Shown here piece by piece: positions 24,948-33,850 of a DNA stretch of 64,000 nt (its first letter is position 1; each line of letters begins with the position of its first letter). Origin of the DNA: Lentzea guizhouensis (lineage in GTDB: Bacteria > Actinomycetota > Actinomycetes > Mycobacteriales > Pseudonocardiaceae). Location: assembly GCF_001701025.1 (NCBI RefSeq), contig NZ_CP016793.1:6510001-6574000 (forward strand), read 5' to 3'. Made by a program: the position numbers and the translations under genes. The notes beneath the pieces were generated by a model, which saw nothing but the letters and a program-made list of their open reading frames with translations, was not told the DNA's origin and made no database searches.

Positions 24948-26498
24948 ATGTGCGGAATCACCGGTTGGGTCGGCTTCGGGCAGGACCCCACCATCCGGCA
25001 CGACGTCCTCGCGGCCATGACCGCGACGCTGACCCCGCGCGGCCCGGCCTCGGGAGGCATGTGGACGTCCGAGCACGCCGCGCTCGGCCACCGCGGGATC
25101 GGCACGGCGACCACGCAGCCGATGTCGGCAGGGCACGTCACGACCACCACCGACTGCGAGGTCCTCAACTTCCAGGAACTGCGCGCTGACCTGCGCGGAC
25201 GCGGCCACCGGTTCAGCACGGACACCGACACCGAGGTCGTGCTGCGCGGCTACCTGGAGTGGGGGCTGGGCGTCGCGGAACGGCTCAACGGCACCTTCGC
25301 GTTCGCGCTGTGGGACGCCCGCGCGCAACGGCTCGTGCTGGTGCGCGACCGGCTGGGCGTGAAGCCGCTGCACTACTGCCCGACCCCGAACGGCGCGGTG
25401 TTCGGCTCCGAGCCCAAGGCGGTCCTGGCCCACCCCGACATCGCCCGCAAGATCGACGCGGACGGCCTGCGCGAGCTGTTCACCCTGGTCCGCACACCCG
25501 GTCACGCCTGCTGGGCCGGCCTGCGCGAGGTCAGGCCGGGCACCGTGCTCACCGTCGACCGCTCCGGCGTCAGGGAGCACGTCTACTGGCGGCTGGAGAC
25601 CGAGCCGCACCTCGACGACGCCGACACCACCGCGAAGGAGGTCCGCCGGCTGCTGGAGGACTCGCTCGCGCACCAGTTCGCACCGGAGGTGCTGCCGGGT
25701 GGCCTCGGCACGAGTGCGATCACGGCGTTGACCGGCGCGCGCACGTGCGCACCGACGACCGCCGAACCGGACCTCGTCGCCCTGCGCGAGGACGTGGTCA
25801 GGGCCTGCGACCTGCCGCTCGGCCTGGGCGAGCTGACCAGGCTCGACCTGCTGCGGGCCGTGCGGCAACGCGTGGACGTCGTGCTGTCCGGCGATGGCGC
25901 GGACGAGCTGTTCGGCGGCTACCCCTGGTACCACCACCCGGTCGTCCAGCAGGCGCGCACGTTCCCGTGGCTGGTCGGCGCGGGCGCGCCGTTCCTGCAT
26001 CGGGACGTCCGGGAGTGGCTCGACCTGGACACCTATGCCGTCGACGCCTGCGCCACGGCGGTGCGGGAGATCGCGCGGCTGCCCGGTGAGCCGGACCAGG
26101 CCTGGCGGCTGCGGAAGATGACCTACCTGCACCTCACCCGGTTCCTGCGGGTGCTGCTCGACCGCACGGACCGGCTGGCAGCGGCGGCGGGCCTGCGGGT
26201 GCGGTTGCCGTTCGCCGACCACCGGCTGGTGGAGTACGTCTACAACGCGCCTCAACCGTTCGACGGCGCCGAACGGGGCCTGCTGCACGCGGCGGTCTCC
26301 GACCGGCTCCCGGCGTGGAGCGAACCACCGGCCGAGCACGGTGCCGTCGAACTGCCCGCTGACCACCCGGTGTTCGACCTGGTCGACCGGGCGTGGCTCG
26401 CGACGGCCGCGGACGACCCCGCGACACGGCGTGCGGTCGAGCAGGTGCTGGACCTCGCGGTCTGGCTGGAGGTGCACCGGCCCGAGATCGTCCGTTAG
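24948..26498 (+). CDS. asparagine-synthetase-like protein with a degenerate PP-loop
   Basis: 516 residues from ATG 24948. The class II glutamine amidotransferase domain is intact: the initiator Met is followed by Cys 2 (MCGITGWVG), with LNFQELR, TDTEVVLRGYLEWG and RDRLGVKPLHY. The synthetase half is odd. The ATP pyrophosphatase loop SGGLDSS reads PGGLGTS (residues 250-256). The stretch after it is short: LSGDGADELFGGY comes only about 60 residues later, where normal enzymes need over 100. The protein is also shorter than AsnB homologues (about 600 residues). Glutamine hydrolysis may survive, but ATP-dependent amide transfer looks lost or altered. It could be a decaying gene or a repurposed amidotransferase. 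Its stop overlaps the convergent membrane-protein gene by 4 bases. Confidence 0.88.
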   Translation: MCGITGWVGFGQDPTIRHDVLAAMTATLTPRGPASGGMWTSEHAALGHRGIGTATTQPMSAGHVTTTTDCEVLNFQELRADLRGRGHRFSTDTDTEVVLRGYLEWGLGVAERLNGTFAFALWDARAQRLVLVRDRLGVKPLHYCPTPNGAVFGSEPKAVLAHPDIARKIDADGLRELFTLVRTPGHACWAGLREVRPGTVLTVDRSGVREHVYWRLETEPHLDDADTTAKEVRRLLEDSLAHQFAPEVLPGGLGTSAITALTGARTCAPTTAEPDLVALREDVVRACDLPLGLGELTRLDLLRAVRQRVDVVLSGDGADELFGGYPWYHHPVVQQARTFPWLVGAGAPFLHRDVREWLDLDTYAVDACATAVREIARLPGEPDQAWRLRKMTYLHLTRFLRVLLDRTDRLAAAAGLRVRLPFADHRLVEYVYNAPQPFDGAERGLLHAAVSDRLPAWSEPPAEHGAVELPADHPVFDLVDRAWLATAADDPATRRAVEQVLDLAVWLEVHRPEIVR

Positions 26499-27919
26499 AA
26501 CAGGAAGATGAACCGCAGGAACTGCACGACCAGGAACAGTCCAGGCACCAGCAGCAGCACCTTGCCGTAGACCGCGAGCAACTGGCCGTTGGTCCGCACA
26601 CCCAGCCCCCTGCGGTTGGAGCCGATCACCCGCAACGCCTCCTGCATCGCCCGGGCCACGTAGAACACCGGCGACCCGTACCGGTTCTTCTCACCGGGGA
26701 ACGGCCCGACCCCCTGCACCTGCCCGACCCAGTTCCGGTCGAACGCCACCACCGCCGCGGTCCACCGTTCGTCATCGATCGTCACCTTGACCGGCTTCGG
26801 CAGGTGGGCGTCGAGCCGGTCGGCGAGGTCCTGCCGGCCACCGGGGATGAGCAGCACGAGCTTGCCCGGCGGCTGCGTCGCGACCGCCTGGTCGACCTCC
26901 CACCACACCCCGTCGCCGTCACCGAGCCGCAGCACGATGAGCTGGGACATCTCCATCAGCTGGAGAACGCCTGCCTGCCAATCCTCGTCAGGCAGGTAGA
27001 ACCGCGCCGCGCCCAGCCGTGGCAATGCCTCCCGTGGCTGCCCCACGGCGACCACGGGCCCGAAGGCGCCCAACGCGCCGATGAGCTGCTCCTCGCGCGA
27101 GTGGATCGTCAACATGCCCATCGGCAACGCACCGGGCAGCCCGTCCACCACCGCCGCGTCCGGATCGTCACCGAACCCGCGCAGGTACAGCACCGGCCGC
27201 CGCCAGTCCGCCCGCAACGCCTGCGCCGCACCTCGCACCGACCTCGGCCGCGAGTACCTGAGCACGAAGTACGCGATCGGCAACGCGATCACCCCGCCCG
27301 CCAGGAACAGTCCGCGCACCGCCCACGGCAGCTCGTTGGCCCTGGTCGCCGCCACCACGGCGACGAACCCGGCCACCAGCAGCACATACCCAACCCCGCT
27401 GACCAGCAGGAACACCGGCCGCCGCCACACGGGCCGCTTCGGCACGACCTGGCTGACCACCTCGACGACGTCGGCGTTGGCCTTCTGCCGTTGACGCCTG
27501 AACACCAATGCGGCAGCAGCGAACACGGCCGCTATGACCACCCACGGCACGGCGCGCGCACTCGACTCGTCGAACTCCGCGTCGAGCTTGGCCTGGTCCT
27601 CGACGATCTCGTCGGGCAGGTCGTTGGCGTAGCTCCGGGAACGCTCGAACCTGCCTTCCCCGGCCAGATCCGCGGCGAGCCCGGTCGAGATGTAGCTGTC
27701 GCCGCCGCTGGGGTGACGCCCGTCGAACCAGTCGTCGATGGCGCGGATCTCGTCGACGTCCTTGCGGTCGATCGCGCTCAGCAACGCGGTGGCCTTCGTC
27801 GGCGCGTCCTCGAACGACAGGCTCTTGCGCAGGTCGACGCCCGCCGTGATGGCCAGCATCAAGGCGATGTAGCCGAGGACGACGGCCACCGCGGTGATGA
27901 CCCTGCTCCAGGTGCGCAC
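26495..27919 (-). CDS. membrane protein of unknown function
   Basis: 474 residues from GTG 27919. An N-terminal membrane helix (VITAVAVVLGYIALMLAI) is followed by an extracytoplasmic segment of about 95 residues. Helices lie near 122-140, 170-192 and 200-222. A cytoplasmic domain of about 220 residues starts RRPVLYLRGFGDD and continues with HSREEQLIGALGAFGPVVAVG, WQAGVLQLMEMSQLIVLRLG and KLVLLIPGG. A final helix (VYGKVLLLVPGLFLVVQFL) ends the protein. The alternating strands and helices suggest a Rossmann- or TIR-like fold, but I do not recognise a named family. The upstream TetR gene reads in the same direction. Confidence 0.75.
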   Translation of the reverse strand: MRTWSRVITAVAVVLGYIALMLAITAGVDLRKSLSFEDAPTKATALLSAIDRKDVDEIRAIDDWFDGRHPSGGDSYISTGLAADLAGEGRFERSRSYANDLPDEIVEDQAKLDAEFDESSARAVPWVVIAAVFAAAALVFRRQRQKANADVVEVVSQVVPKRPVWRRPVFLLVSGVGYVLLVAGFVAVVAATRANELPWAVRGLFLAGGVIALPIAYFVLRYSRPRSVRGAAQALRADWRRPVLYLRGFGDDPDAAVVDGLPGALPMGMLTIHSREEQLIGALGAFGPVVAVGQPREALPRLGAARFYLPDEDWQAGVLQLMEMSQLIVLRLGDGDGVWWEVDQAVATQPPGKLVLLIPGGRQDLADRLDAHLPKPVKVTIDDERWTAAVVAFDRNWVGQVQGVGPFPGEKNRYGSPVFYVARAMQEALRVIGSNRRGLGVRTNGQLLAVYGKVLLLVPGLFLVVQFLRFIFLF

Positions 27920-27991
27920 GGCGAGATCTGATCACGGTGGAGGCCGCCGCCGACCGGTTTCCGGTGTGGATCGTCCGAAACGACCAGCTCG

Positions 27992-28609
27992 CTACCGCCG
28001 GGTGATCGCCGCCAGCATCAGCTCCCGGATCTCCGCCGCGATCTCCTCCACCGCGAGCGGCGGCTCGTGCGCCTGCCACTCCCGCAGCAGGCCGGTGATC
28101 GCCCCCACCAGCGCGATGGCCGTCAGCCGGTAGGACCGCTGCGGCGCCACCCCGGCATCGGCGGCACGCAGGGCCTCGGCCTCGATGAACTCCGCCCAGG
28201 TGGCGACCCAGCGCACGTGCTGGCGTTCGATCTCGGCGTTCACCCCCACCGCCTCGACGTAGGCCAGACGGGGAACGCGCGGGTCGGCGGTCACGCTGCG
28301 GACGAACACGTCGAGCAGGGTCGAGACGCGGGTGGCCACGTCGTCGGCCTCCAGGCGGGAGAGCGCGGCGCGGACGCGGTCGAACGCGGTGGCGTTGACC
28401 AGGTCGTGGAGCTCGCGCAGGAGGTCCTCCTTGCAGGCGAACTCCTCGTAGAAGTTGCGGGTGGAGACGCCGGCCTCCGTGCACAGCCCGGAGATCTTGG
28501 TGGCGGCGAAGCCGGTGGTGGTGAACAGGGCCAGGCCGGCCTGCAGGAGCCTCGCGCGGCGTTCGGCGCGGCGCTGTTCGGGGGCGACGCCGGCATAGGC
28601 ACGGGCCAC
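27992..28609 (-). CDS. TetR-family transcriptional regulator
   Basis: 205 residues from GTG 28609. The helix-turn-helix is at 16-62 (RRARLLQAGLALFTTTGFAATKISGLCTEAGVSTRNFYEEF). The rest is a helical ligand-binding domain (RVSTLLDVFVRSVTADPRVPRLAYVE, YRLTAIALVGAITGLLREW). Unusually, the recognition segment is preceded by GLCTEAGVSTRNFYEEF instead of the commoner AGVSKGTLYHYF, which points to the subgroup often found near oxidoreductase or efflux genes. An inverted repeat lies just upstream (28631-28660). The regulated gene is unknown. Confidence 0.92.
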   Translation of the reverse strand: MARAYAGVAPEQRRAERRARLLQAGLALFTTTGFAATKISGLCTEAGVSTRNFYEEFACKEDLLRELHDLVNATAFDRVRAALSRLEADDVATRVSTLLDVFVRSVTADPRVPRLAYVEAVGVNAEIERQHVRWVATWAEFIEAEALRAADAGVAPQRSYRLTAIALVGAITGLLREWQAHEPPLAVEEIAAEIRELMLAAITRR

Positions 28610-28630
28610 GGCTGCTCCAATCCGGTAACG

Positions 28631-28660
28631 GAGGTTGTCAGATTACGTGGACGCAACCTC
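28631..28660. promoter_or_regulatory. inverted repeat upstream of the TetR gene
   Basis: GAGGTTG (28631-28637) and CAACCTC (28654-28660) form a perfect 7-bp inverted repeat with a 16-base spacer. It lies 22 bases before the TetR start and within the gap after the M15 peptidase gene. An autoregulatory operator is plausible. Confidence 0.4.
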
Positions 28661-28695
28661 ACGCGCACACCAGGCGTCTAGACCTTTACCGGTGC

Positions 28696-29280
28696 TCAAC
28701 TGCCCGTCGCGCTCGGAACCAGGGCGGGGCAGCCACCGGTGGAGTAGCCGGCGTTGTACTCGAAATGCCACTGCTCGTTTTCGTAACGGCGGCACCAGCC
28801 GAAGGGGCTGCCGTTTTTCTCGATCCATTTTGCGGATTCGATCGGCTGGATGTCGATCGCGTACCCGAGCACGTGCATCGACTTGTCCGGCGGCAGCACG
28901 TAACGGCCGGCGAGCTCCGCGTTGCCGAACTTCTCGACCGCGTCGTCGAACTCCTTCTGCTGCTGGCTGCGGCTGCGCTTGCCGTCGTTCAGGCACAGCG
29001 TTACGCCTTCAGTGGAAGCCTTGGCGCGCAACGACTTCCAGGCCTCCAGCACGGCGCCCCGCAGACCGTCCGGCGCCTCGTCGAGGTAGCGGGCGTCGAT
29101 CGGGCACGGCGGTCCCGAGGGCGGTCCCGGGACCTCCTCGTAAATCGCGAGCGGCTTTCCCGGCTGCCGGTCGAAGACGAGCGTCAATCTGCCCAGGTGA
29201 CCCAGCGCGCCGCCGGTGGAAACCACGAGAGTGACGATCAGCAACACGCCGAACACGACGCGTCTGGAGGTCTTGGACAT
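28696..29280 (-). CDS. VanY-like D-alanyl-D-alanine carboxypeptidase, peptidase M15 family
   Basis: 194 residues from ATG 29280. An N-terminal membrane anchor or signal (VVFGVLLIVTLVVSTGGAL) is followed by the M15B domain: SLRAKASTEGVTLCLNDGKRS, then the zinc site SMHVLGYAIDIQP (His and Asp ligands), and the catalytic Glu and last His ligand in NEQWHFEY. This family trims the terminal D-Ala of peptidoglycan precursors outside the membrane. Two Cys pairs could form disulfides. It is divergent from the protease-inhibitor gene at 29518. Confidence 0.9.
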   Translation of the reverse strand: MSKTSRRVVFGVLLIVTLVVSTGGALGHLGRLTLVFDRQPGKPLAIYEEVPGPPSGPPCPIDARYLDEAPDGLRGAVLEAWKSLRAKASTEGVTLCLNDGKRSRSQQQKEFDDAVEKFGNAELAGRYVLPPDKSMHVLGYAIDIQPIESAKWIEKNGSPFGWCRRYENEQWHFEYNAGYSTGGCPALVPSATGS

Positions 29281-29517
29281 GATTTCGATAATACGGGCCG
29301 CCTGTCATCGTCCGGTAACACCCGGTCGACAGCCGCGTCCCGGGCGGCGTGGCGCAGAACACAGCCGTTCGGCCCAGCGACACTTTTGGCGCAACGTCGA
29401 AATGTGATCGGTGAACGGTTCCTGGCCCCTTTCCCGGTGACGAATCCAGGTGGCAACATTTGCGGCGGCCGAGAACCGGCCCGGTTTTTGCAGAAGGTCT
29501 CAGGAGGACCCCTTTCG

Positions 29518-29907
29518 ATGTCCGCGCGTATTCTCGCGTTCGCCGCGCTGTTCGTATCGCTCTTCCTGGTCTCCGGTACCGCCCAGGCGGCGCCGCGTGA
29601 TCACAACACCGCTCTGCTGCTTGAGGTCCAGTACTCCGACGTGGAGGACAACGCCTACAAGGCCACCGTCCTGACCTGCGGAAGGACTGACAACCACCCG
29701 CGCAGGGCACAGGCTTGCGCGTCGCTGGCCGCCACCAGCGCCGATCTCGACGCCATGGCCGCGGACGACCGGGCGTGCACGTTCATCTACGCACCGGTCG
29801 AGGTGTCGATGTTCGGATTCTGGCGCGGCGAGCCCGTCGCCGAGGTCCGCACCTTCCCGAACTCGTGCGTCATGCTGGCGCACACGGGTGCCTTGTTCGA
29901 TTTCTGA
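29518..29907 (+). CDS. secreted subtilisin inhibitor-like protein (SSI family, I16)
   Basis: 129 residues from ATG 29518 behind AGGAGG. The signal peptide (ILAFAALFVSLFLVSGTAQA) is cleaved near residue 24. The mature part follows SSI: LLLEVQYSD, TVLTCGR-NHPRRAQACASL, CTFIYAPVEV, GFWRGEPV, TFPNSCVMLAHTGALFDF. All four Cys for the two disulfides are present. Aligning CTFIYAPV with CPMVYDPV of SSI puts Phe at P1 and Ile at P1', in place of Met-Val. It should inhibit subtilisin- or chymotrypsin-like serine proteases outside the cell. A strong hairpin terminator follows, so the gene is monocistronic. Confidence 0.92.
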   Translation: MSARILAFAALFVSLFLVSGTAQAAPRDHNTALLLEVQYSDVEDNAYKATVLTCGRTDNHPRRAQACASLAATSADLDAMAADDRACTFIYAPVEVSMFGFWRGEPVAEVRTFPNSCVMLAHTGALFDF

Positions 29908-29918
29908 GGCACCGACTG

Positions 29919-29963
29919 AAAATGTGGAGCGGGACGCGGCAGGGGCGTCCTGCTCCACATTTT
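29919..29963. terminator. strong hairpin terminator after the SSI-like gene
   Basis: AAAATGTGGAGC-G-GGACGC and GCGTCC-T-GCTCCACATTTT are long complementary arms around a GGCAGGG loop. The A-run on the left and T-run on the right would let it act in both directions. It starts 12 bases after the stop codon. Confidence 0.9.
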
Positions 29964-30028
29964 CGGCTGTCCTGAATGGGGGTCAGTTCGGATGGCGGCT
30001 GGTCAGGACCCTGTGCGAGGGTGTGATC

Positions 30029-31126
30029 ATGGCCGCCACCTCCCGCTTCCCCCTGCTCTCCTGGACGACCATCGCCCCTGCCCTCGGTGTGCTCCTGCTC
30101 GCCGTCACCTGGGGACGTGAGCTCGGACCCGTGTTCGTCGCGCTCGTCGCTGTTGTGCTCGCCGTGACCGTGCTCGCCGCCGTGCACCACGCCGAGGTCG
30201 TCGCGTTGCGGGTGGGGGAGCCGTTCGGGTCGCTGGTCCTCGCGGTCACGGTGACGATCATCGAGGTGGCCCTGATCGTCACGCTGATGGTGTCCGGCGG
30301 CCCGGAAGCCGCGTCGCTCGCGCGTGACACGGTGTTCGCCGCGGTCATGATCACCACGAACGGCATCGTCGGCATCGCGTTGCTGCTCGGCGCGCTCAAG
30401 CACGGCACCACGCTCTTCAACGCCGAGGGCAGCGGCGGCGCGCTCGCCACCGTGATCACCCTCGCCACGCTCACGCTCGTGCTGCCGACGTTCACGACCA
30501 CCACACCGGGTCCTGAGTTCTCCGGCCCGCAGCTCGCGTTCGCCGCCTTGGCCTCCCTGGCGCTCTACGGGATGTTCGTCTTCACCCAGACCGTCCGGCA
30601 CCGCGACTTCTTCCTGCCGGTCGACGAGGACGGCGTGATCGAGGCCGACGAGCACGCCGAGGCACCGTCCGCCAAGGCCGCCTTGGTGTCGCTGGGCCTG
30701 CTGCTCGTCGCGTTGGTCGTCGTCGTCGGTCTCGCGAAGATCGAGTCGCCCGCGATCGAAGCCGGCGTGCGGGCGGCCGGGTTCCCGCAGTCGTTCGTCG
30801 GCGTCGTCATCGCACTGCTGGTGCTGCTGCCCGAGACCATCGCCGCCGCGCGCGCCGCGTTGCGCGACCGCATCCAGACCAGCCTCAACCTCGGCTACGG
30901 CTCGGCGATCGCGAGCATCGGCCTGACGATCCCGACGATCGCGCTGGCGACGGTGTGGCTCGAGGGCCCGTTGCTGCTGGGGCTCGGCTCGACGCAGATG
31001 ATCCTGCTGCTGCTCACGGTCCTGGTCAGCGTCCTGACCGTGGTGCCGGGCCGCGCGACCCGGCTGCAGGGCGGTGTCCACCTGGTGCTGCTGGCGGCGT
31101 TCCTGTTCCTGGCTGTGAACCCGTAG
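30029..31126 (+). CDS. chaA: Ca2+/H+ (cation/proton) antiporter, ChaA/CaCA family
   Basis: 365 residues from ATG 30029, GAGG eight bases upstream; GTG 30023 is an alternative. About 11 hydrophobic helices are visible in two homologous halves. The alpha-repeat motifs are in helices 2-3 (VTVTIIEVALIVTLMVSGGPEAASLARDTVFAAVM, then TTNGIVGIALLLGALKHG) and helices 7-8 (VVIALLVLLPETIAAARAAL, NLGYGSAIASIGLTIPTIALA), each with a buried acidic residue. An acidic loop (DEDGVIEADEHAE) separates the halves. The family exports Ca2+, Na+ or K+ against H+ at the inner membrane. Confidence 0.93.
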   Translation: MAATSRFPLLSWTTIAPALGVLLLAVTWGRELGPVFVALVAVVLAVTVLAAVHHAEVVALRVGEPFGSLVLAVTVTIIEVALIVTLMVSGGPEAASLARDTVFAAVMITTNGIVGIALLLGALKHGTTLFNAEGSGGALATVITLATLTLVLPTFTTTTPGPEFSGPQLAFAALASLALYGMFVFTQTVRHRDFFLPVDEDGVIEADEHAEAPSAKAALVSLGLLLVALVVVVGLAKIESPAIEAGVRAAGFPQSFVGVVIALLVLLPETIAAARAALRDRIQTSLNLGYGSAIASIGLTIPTIALATVWLEGPLLLGLGSTQMILLLLTVLVSVLTVVPGRATRLQGGVHLVLLAAFLFLAVNP

Positions 31127-31137
31127 CCGGAAACCGG

Positions 31138-31554
31138 ACCGGTCCGCGGCGGCGACTTCGGCATCGTCACGTCGTTCGTCTTCCGCACCGAACCCGCACG
31201 CAACCTGACCACGTTCTCGCTGACCTTCCCCTCGGCGGCGCTGGCCTCGTTGCTGAGCGTTTGACCGGACTGGCAGGGCGCGGCACCGGACCCGCCGCGA
31301 GACCGAGCAGACCTTCTCGCCGCGGTGGAACGGTTCACCCGGTGCCGCATCGCCGACGGTTCGTGCCGCCCGAACTGGAACAGAGGCGGCGGCAGCGACG
31401 TCGCGACCTTGCGGATGCTGAATGGCCCGATCACCGACCCGCAGATGCCGGACTGGGCGCCCACGTACTACGGGGCTTCGTTGCCGCGGTTGCGGGAGGT
31501 GCGCGGAAGTGCGACCCGGACCGGGTGTTCACCTTCGCCCAGGGGCTGGCGTGA
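31138..31554 (+). pseudogene. remnant of a BBE-type FAD-dependent oxidoreductase
   Basis: The start of the region reads RGGDFGIVTSFVFRTEPARNLTTFSLTFPS, the FAD-oxidase segment GGGxFGIVT. It ends in TGA at 31262-31264. The far end reads DWAPTYYGASLPRLREVR and then, in another frame, KCDPDRVFTFAQGLA plus stop, which is the C-terminal BBE motif of berberine-bridge-type oxidases. The start of the enzyme, with the FAD-binding half, is missing. The middle is compressed and crosses frames. Normal enzymes have about 450-500 residues, and here about 140 codons remain. The gene is dead. Confidence 0.8.
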
Positions 31555-31608
31555 ATCCATAAAGTGAAAACCGCTATTGCCACATTACGACGTTCGGCTC
31601 TACATTGC

Positions 31609-31624
31609 GGTAACGCCGGTTACC
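31609..31624. promoter_or_regulatory. candidate operator before the secreted lipase gene
   Basis: GGTAAC-GCCG-GTTACC is a perfect 6-bp inverted repeat with a 4-base spacer. It ends 16 bases before the lipase start, within an otherwise AT-rich promoter segment. Confidence 0.4.
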
Positions 31625-31640
31625 ACAAAGGGGTCCACCG

Positions 31641-32771
31641 ATGCAGCTCCGCACCGTGCTCGCCGCCGTTCTCCTGTTCGCCGCCCTGGTCACGCCCGCG
31701 CACGCGGCCGCGCCGGGCGACCTGGTCAGCAGCCGGGAGGTGGCCTGGCACCCGGAGCCGCTCAAGCTCCTGCCCGCCCCCGTGCAGGCCTACGACATCC
31801 GCTACCGCTCTACCTCCGCGACCGGCACGAGCACCGTCGTGTCCGGCATGGTGCTCGTGTCACCGTTGCCGTGGACGAACGGGCCGCGACCGATCGTCGC
31901 CTACGCCATGGGCACGCAGGGCATGGCCGACCGGTGTGCGCCGTCGCGGCAGCTGCAGAACGGCACCGAGGTGGAGATCGCGTTCCTGGCCCAGGCGATG
32001 TTCCAGGGGTGGGCGGTGGCGGTCACCGACTACGAAGGCCTTGGCACGCCTGGAGATCACACCTATGCGGTCGCACGGTCCGAGGGGCGCGCTCTGCTCG
32101 ACGTCGCACGAGCGGCAACCAACATCCCAGGGCTGAGCGCAGAAGCACCGGTCGGCGTTTTCGGCTACTCACAAGGGGGACAAGCCGCGTCGGCGGCCGC
32201 CGAGCAGTGGAAGGACTACGCGCCGGACGTGAACGTCGTCGGTGTCGCGGCGGGTGGGGTGCCGGCCGACCTCAGCGCGGTGGCGAAGTTCAACGACGGC
32301 AACGCCGGGTCGGGACTGGTGTTCGCGGCGGCGGCTGGATATGCCGCGGCTTACCAAGAACTGCCGCTCGACGACGTGCTCAACGCGCGCGGCAAGCAGG
32401 TGGTCGACCAGGTGCGCGACTCGTGCGTCGCGGAAATCGCCCTCGTCGCGCCGTTCACCCGGCTCAACGCGCTGACCACCCGGCCGGACGTCATCCAGGA
32501 CCCGTTGTGGCAGAAGAGGTTGAAGGAGAACACGCTCGGCTCGGTCAAGCCCGCCGCGCCCGTTTACCTCTACCACGGCACGCTCGACGAGCTGATCCCG
32601 TTCAGCGTCGGGCAGAAGCTGCGGTCGCAGTGGTGCTCGCTCGGCGCGGACGTGCAGTGGACGCCGCTGCCGCTCGCCGGGCACATCACGGCGGTCAGCG
32701 CGTGGGGCACGAACGCGATGAACTGGCTCGGCGACCGGTTCGCCGGTCGGGGCACACGCCCGAACTGCTGA
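31641..32771 (+). CDS. secreted lipase, LIP family (PF03583-like)
   Basis: 376 residues from ATG 31641, AAAGGGG nearby. The signal peptide (QLRTVLAAVLLFAALVTPAHA) is cleaved near residue 23. The mature domain has YAMGTQGMADRCAPS, TDYEGLGTPGDHTYAVARSEG, the nucleophile elbow VFGYSQGGQAA, and an acid/His pair in YHGTLDELIP and LAGHITA. These are all features of fungal/actinobacterial secretory lipases. It hydrolyses ester bonds of lipids outside the cell. The gene stands alone downstream of the oxidase remnant. Confidence 0.92.
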   Translation: MQLRTVLAAVLLFAALVTPAHAAAPGDLVSSREVAWHPEPLKLLPAPVQAYDIRYRSTSATGTSTVVSGMVLVSPLPWTNGPRPIVAYAMGTQGMADRCAPSRQLQNGTEVEIAFLAQAMFQGWAVAVTDYEGLGTPGDHTYAVARSEGRALLDVARAATNIPGLSAEAPVGVFGYSQGGQAASAAAEQWKDYAPDVNVVGVAAGGVPADLSAVAKFNDGNAGSGLVFAAAAGYAAAYQELPLDDVLNARGKQVVDQVRDSCVAEIALVAPFTRLNALTTRPDVIQDPLWQKRLKENTLGSVKPAAPVYLYHGTLDELIPFSVGQKLRSQWCSLGADVQWTPLPLAGHITAVSAWGTNAMNWLGDRFAGRGTRPNC

Positions 32772-32844
32772 TCACGGGAGTTCCGGTCCCGTCGAGATCT
32801 GCGCCTGGGCCAGCTGGAAGTGCCCACTCTGACATGATCGGCCG

Positions 32845-33798
32845 ATGAAGTGCGTGGTGCTGGACGACTACCAGGGCGTGGCGCTGTCCACCGCGGACTG
32901 GTCGGGCCTCGACGTCACCGTGCTCCGCGAGCACCTCGACGACCCCGCGCCGGCTCTCCAGGACGCCGAGTGCGTGGTGGTCATGCGCGAACGCACGCCG
33001 TTCACCGCCGAGCTGTTCTCCCGCCTGCCGCACCTCAGGCTGCTGGTCACCAGCGGCATGCGCAACGCCTCGATCGACCTGGCGGCAGCCGCGGACCACG
33101 GCGTCACGGTCTGCGGCACCGGCAGCGCCAAGACCCCGCCGACCGAGCTGACCTGGGCGTTGATCCTCGGCCTCGCCCGGCACATCGCGGTGGAGAACGC
33201 CGCCTTCCACGCCGGCGGTCCGTGGCAGAGCACCGTCGGCGTCGACCTCGCGGGCCGCACGCTGGGCCTGCTCGGCTTCGGCAACCTCGGCAGGGCCGTC
33301 GGCCGGATCGGCCGGGCGTTCGGCATGGACGTCGTCGCGTGGAGCCCGAACCTGACCGCCGACCGCACCGAACCCGAGGGCGTCCGTCTCGCGTCCGGTC
33401 TGCACTCGCTGTTCGAGCAGTCCGACTTCGCCTCCATCCACCTGGTGCTCGGCGACCGCAGCCGCGGCCTGGTCGACGCGCAAGCCCTCGCCCGACTCAA
33501 GCCGACCGCGTTCCTGGTCAACACCTCCCGCGCCGCGATCGTGGACCCGGACGCCCTGCTCGACGTGCTGCGCGACAAGCGGATCGCCGGCGCCGGGCTG
33601 GACGTGTTCGAGGTGGAACCGCTGCCGCTGGCCGACGAGCTGCGCACGTTCCCGAACGTCCTCGCCACCCCGCACCTCGGCTACGTCACCGAGGCCAACT
33701 ACCGGACGTACTTCACCGAAGCGGTCGAGGACATCCACGCGTTTCTTCGTGGTGTGCCGGTTCGAGAGCTCCGGCGTGCCCAGGACCTGACGCTCTGA
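32845..33798 (+). CDS. D-2-hydroxyacid dehydrogenase, NAD(P)-dependent
   Basis: 317 residues from ATG 32845. The two-domain formate/glycerate dehydrogenase fold is clear: an N-terminal half (KCVVLDDYQGVAL), then the Rossmann motif GLLGFGNLGRAVGRIGRAFG. The catalytic Arg is in NTSRAAIVD, the Glu in LDVFEVEPLP and the His in TPHLGYVTE. It interconverts a 2-keto acid and a D-2-hydroxy acid; the substrate is not evident. A close relationship to SerA is unlikely because there is no ACT domain. Confidence 0.93.
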   Translation: MKCVVLDDYQGVALSTADWSGLDVTVLREHLDDPAPALQDAECVVVMRERTPFTAELFSRLPHLRLLVTSGMRNASIDLAAAADHGVTVCGTGSAKTPPTELTWALILGLARHIAVENAAFHAGGPWQSTVGVDLAGRTLGLLGFGNLGRAVGRIGRAFGMDVVAWSPNLTADRTEPEGVRLASGLHSLFEQSDFASIHLVLGDRSRGLVDAQALARLKPTAFLVNTSRAAIVDPDALLDVLRDKRIAGAGLDVFEVEPLPLADELRTFPNVLATPHLGYVTEANYRTYFTEAVEDIHAFLRGVPVRELRRAQDLTL

Positions 33799-33850
33799 CC
33801 GCGAGGCAGTACCTGTCGCACTGAATCTACTCGTAGTAAGTTCCTGGTTC

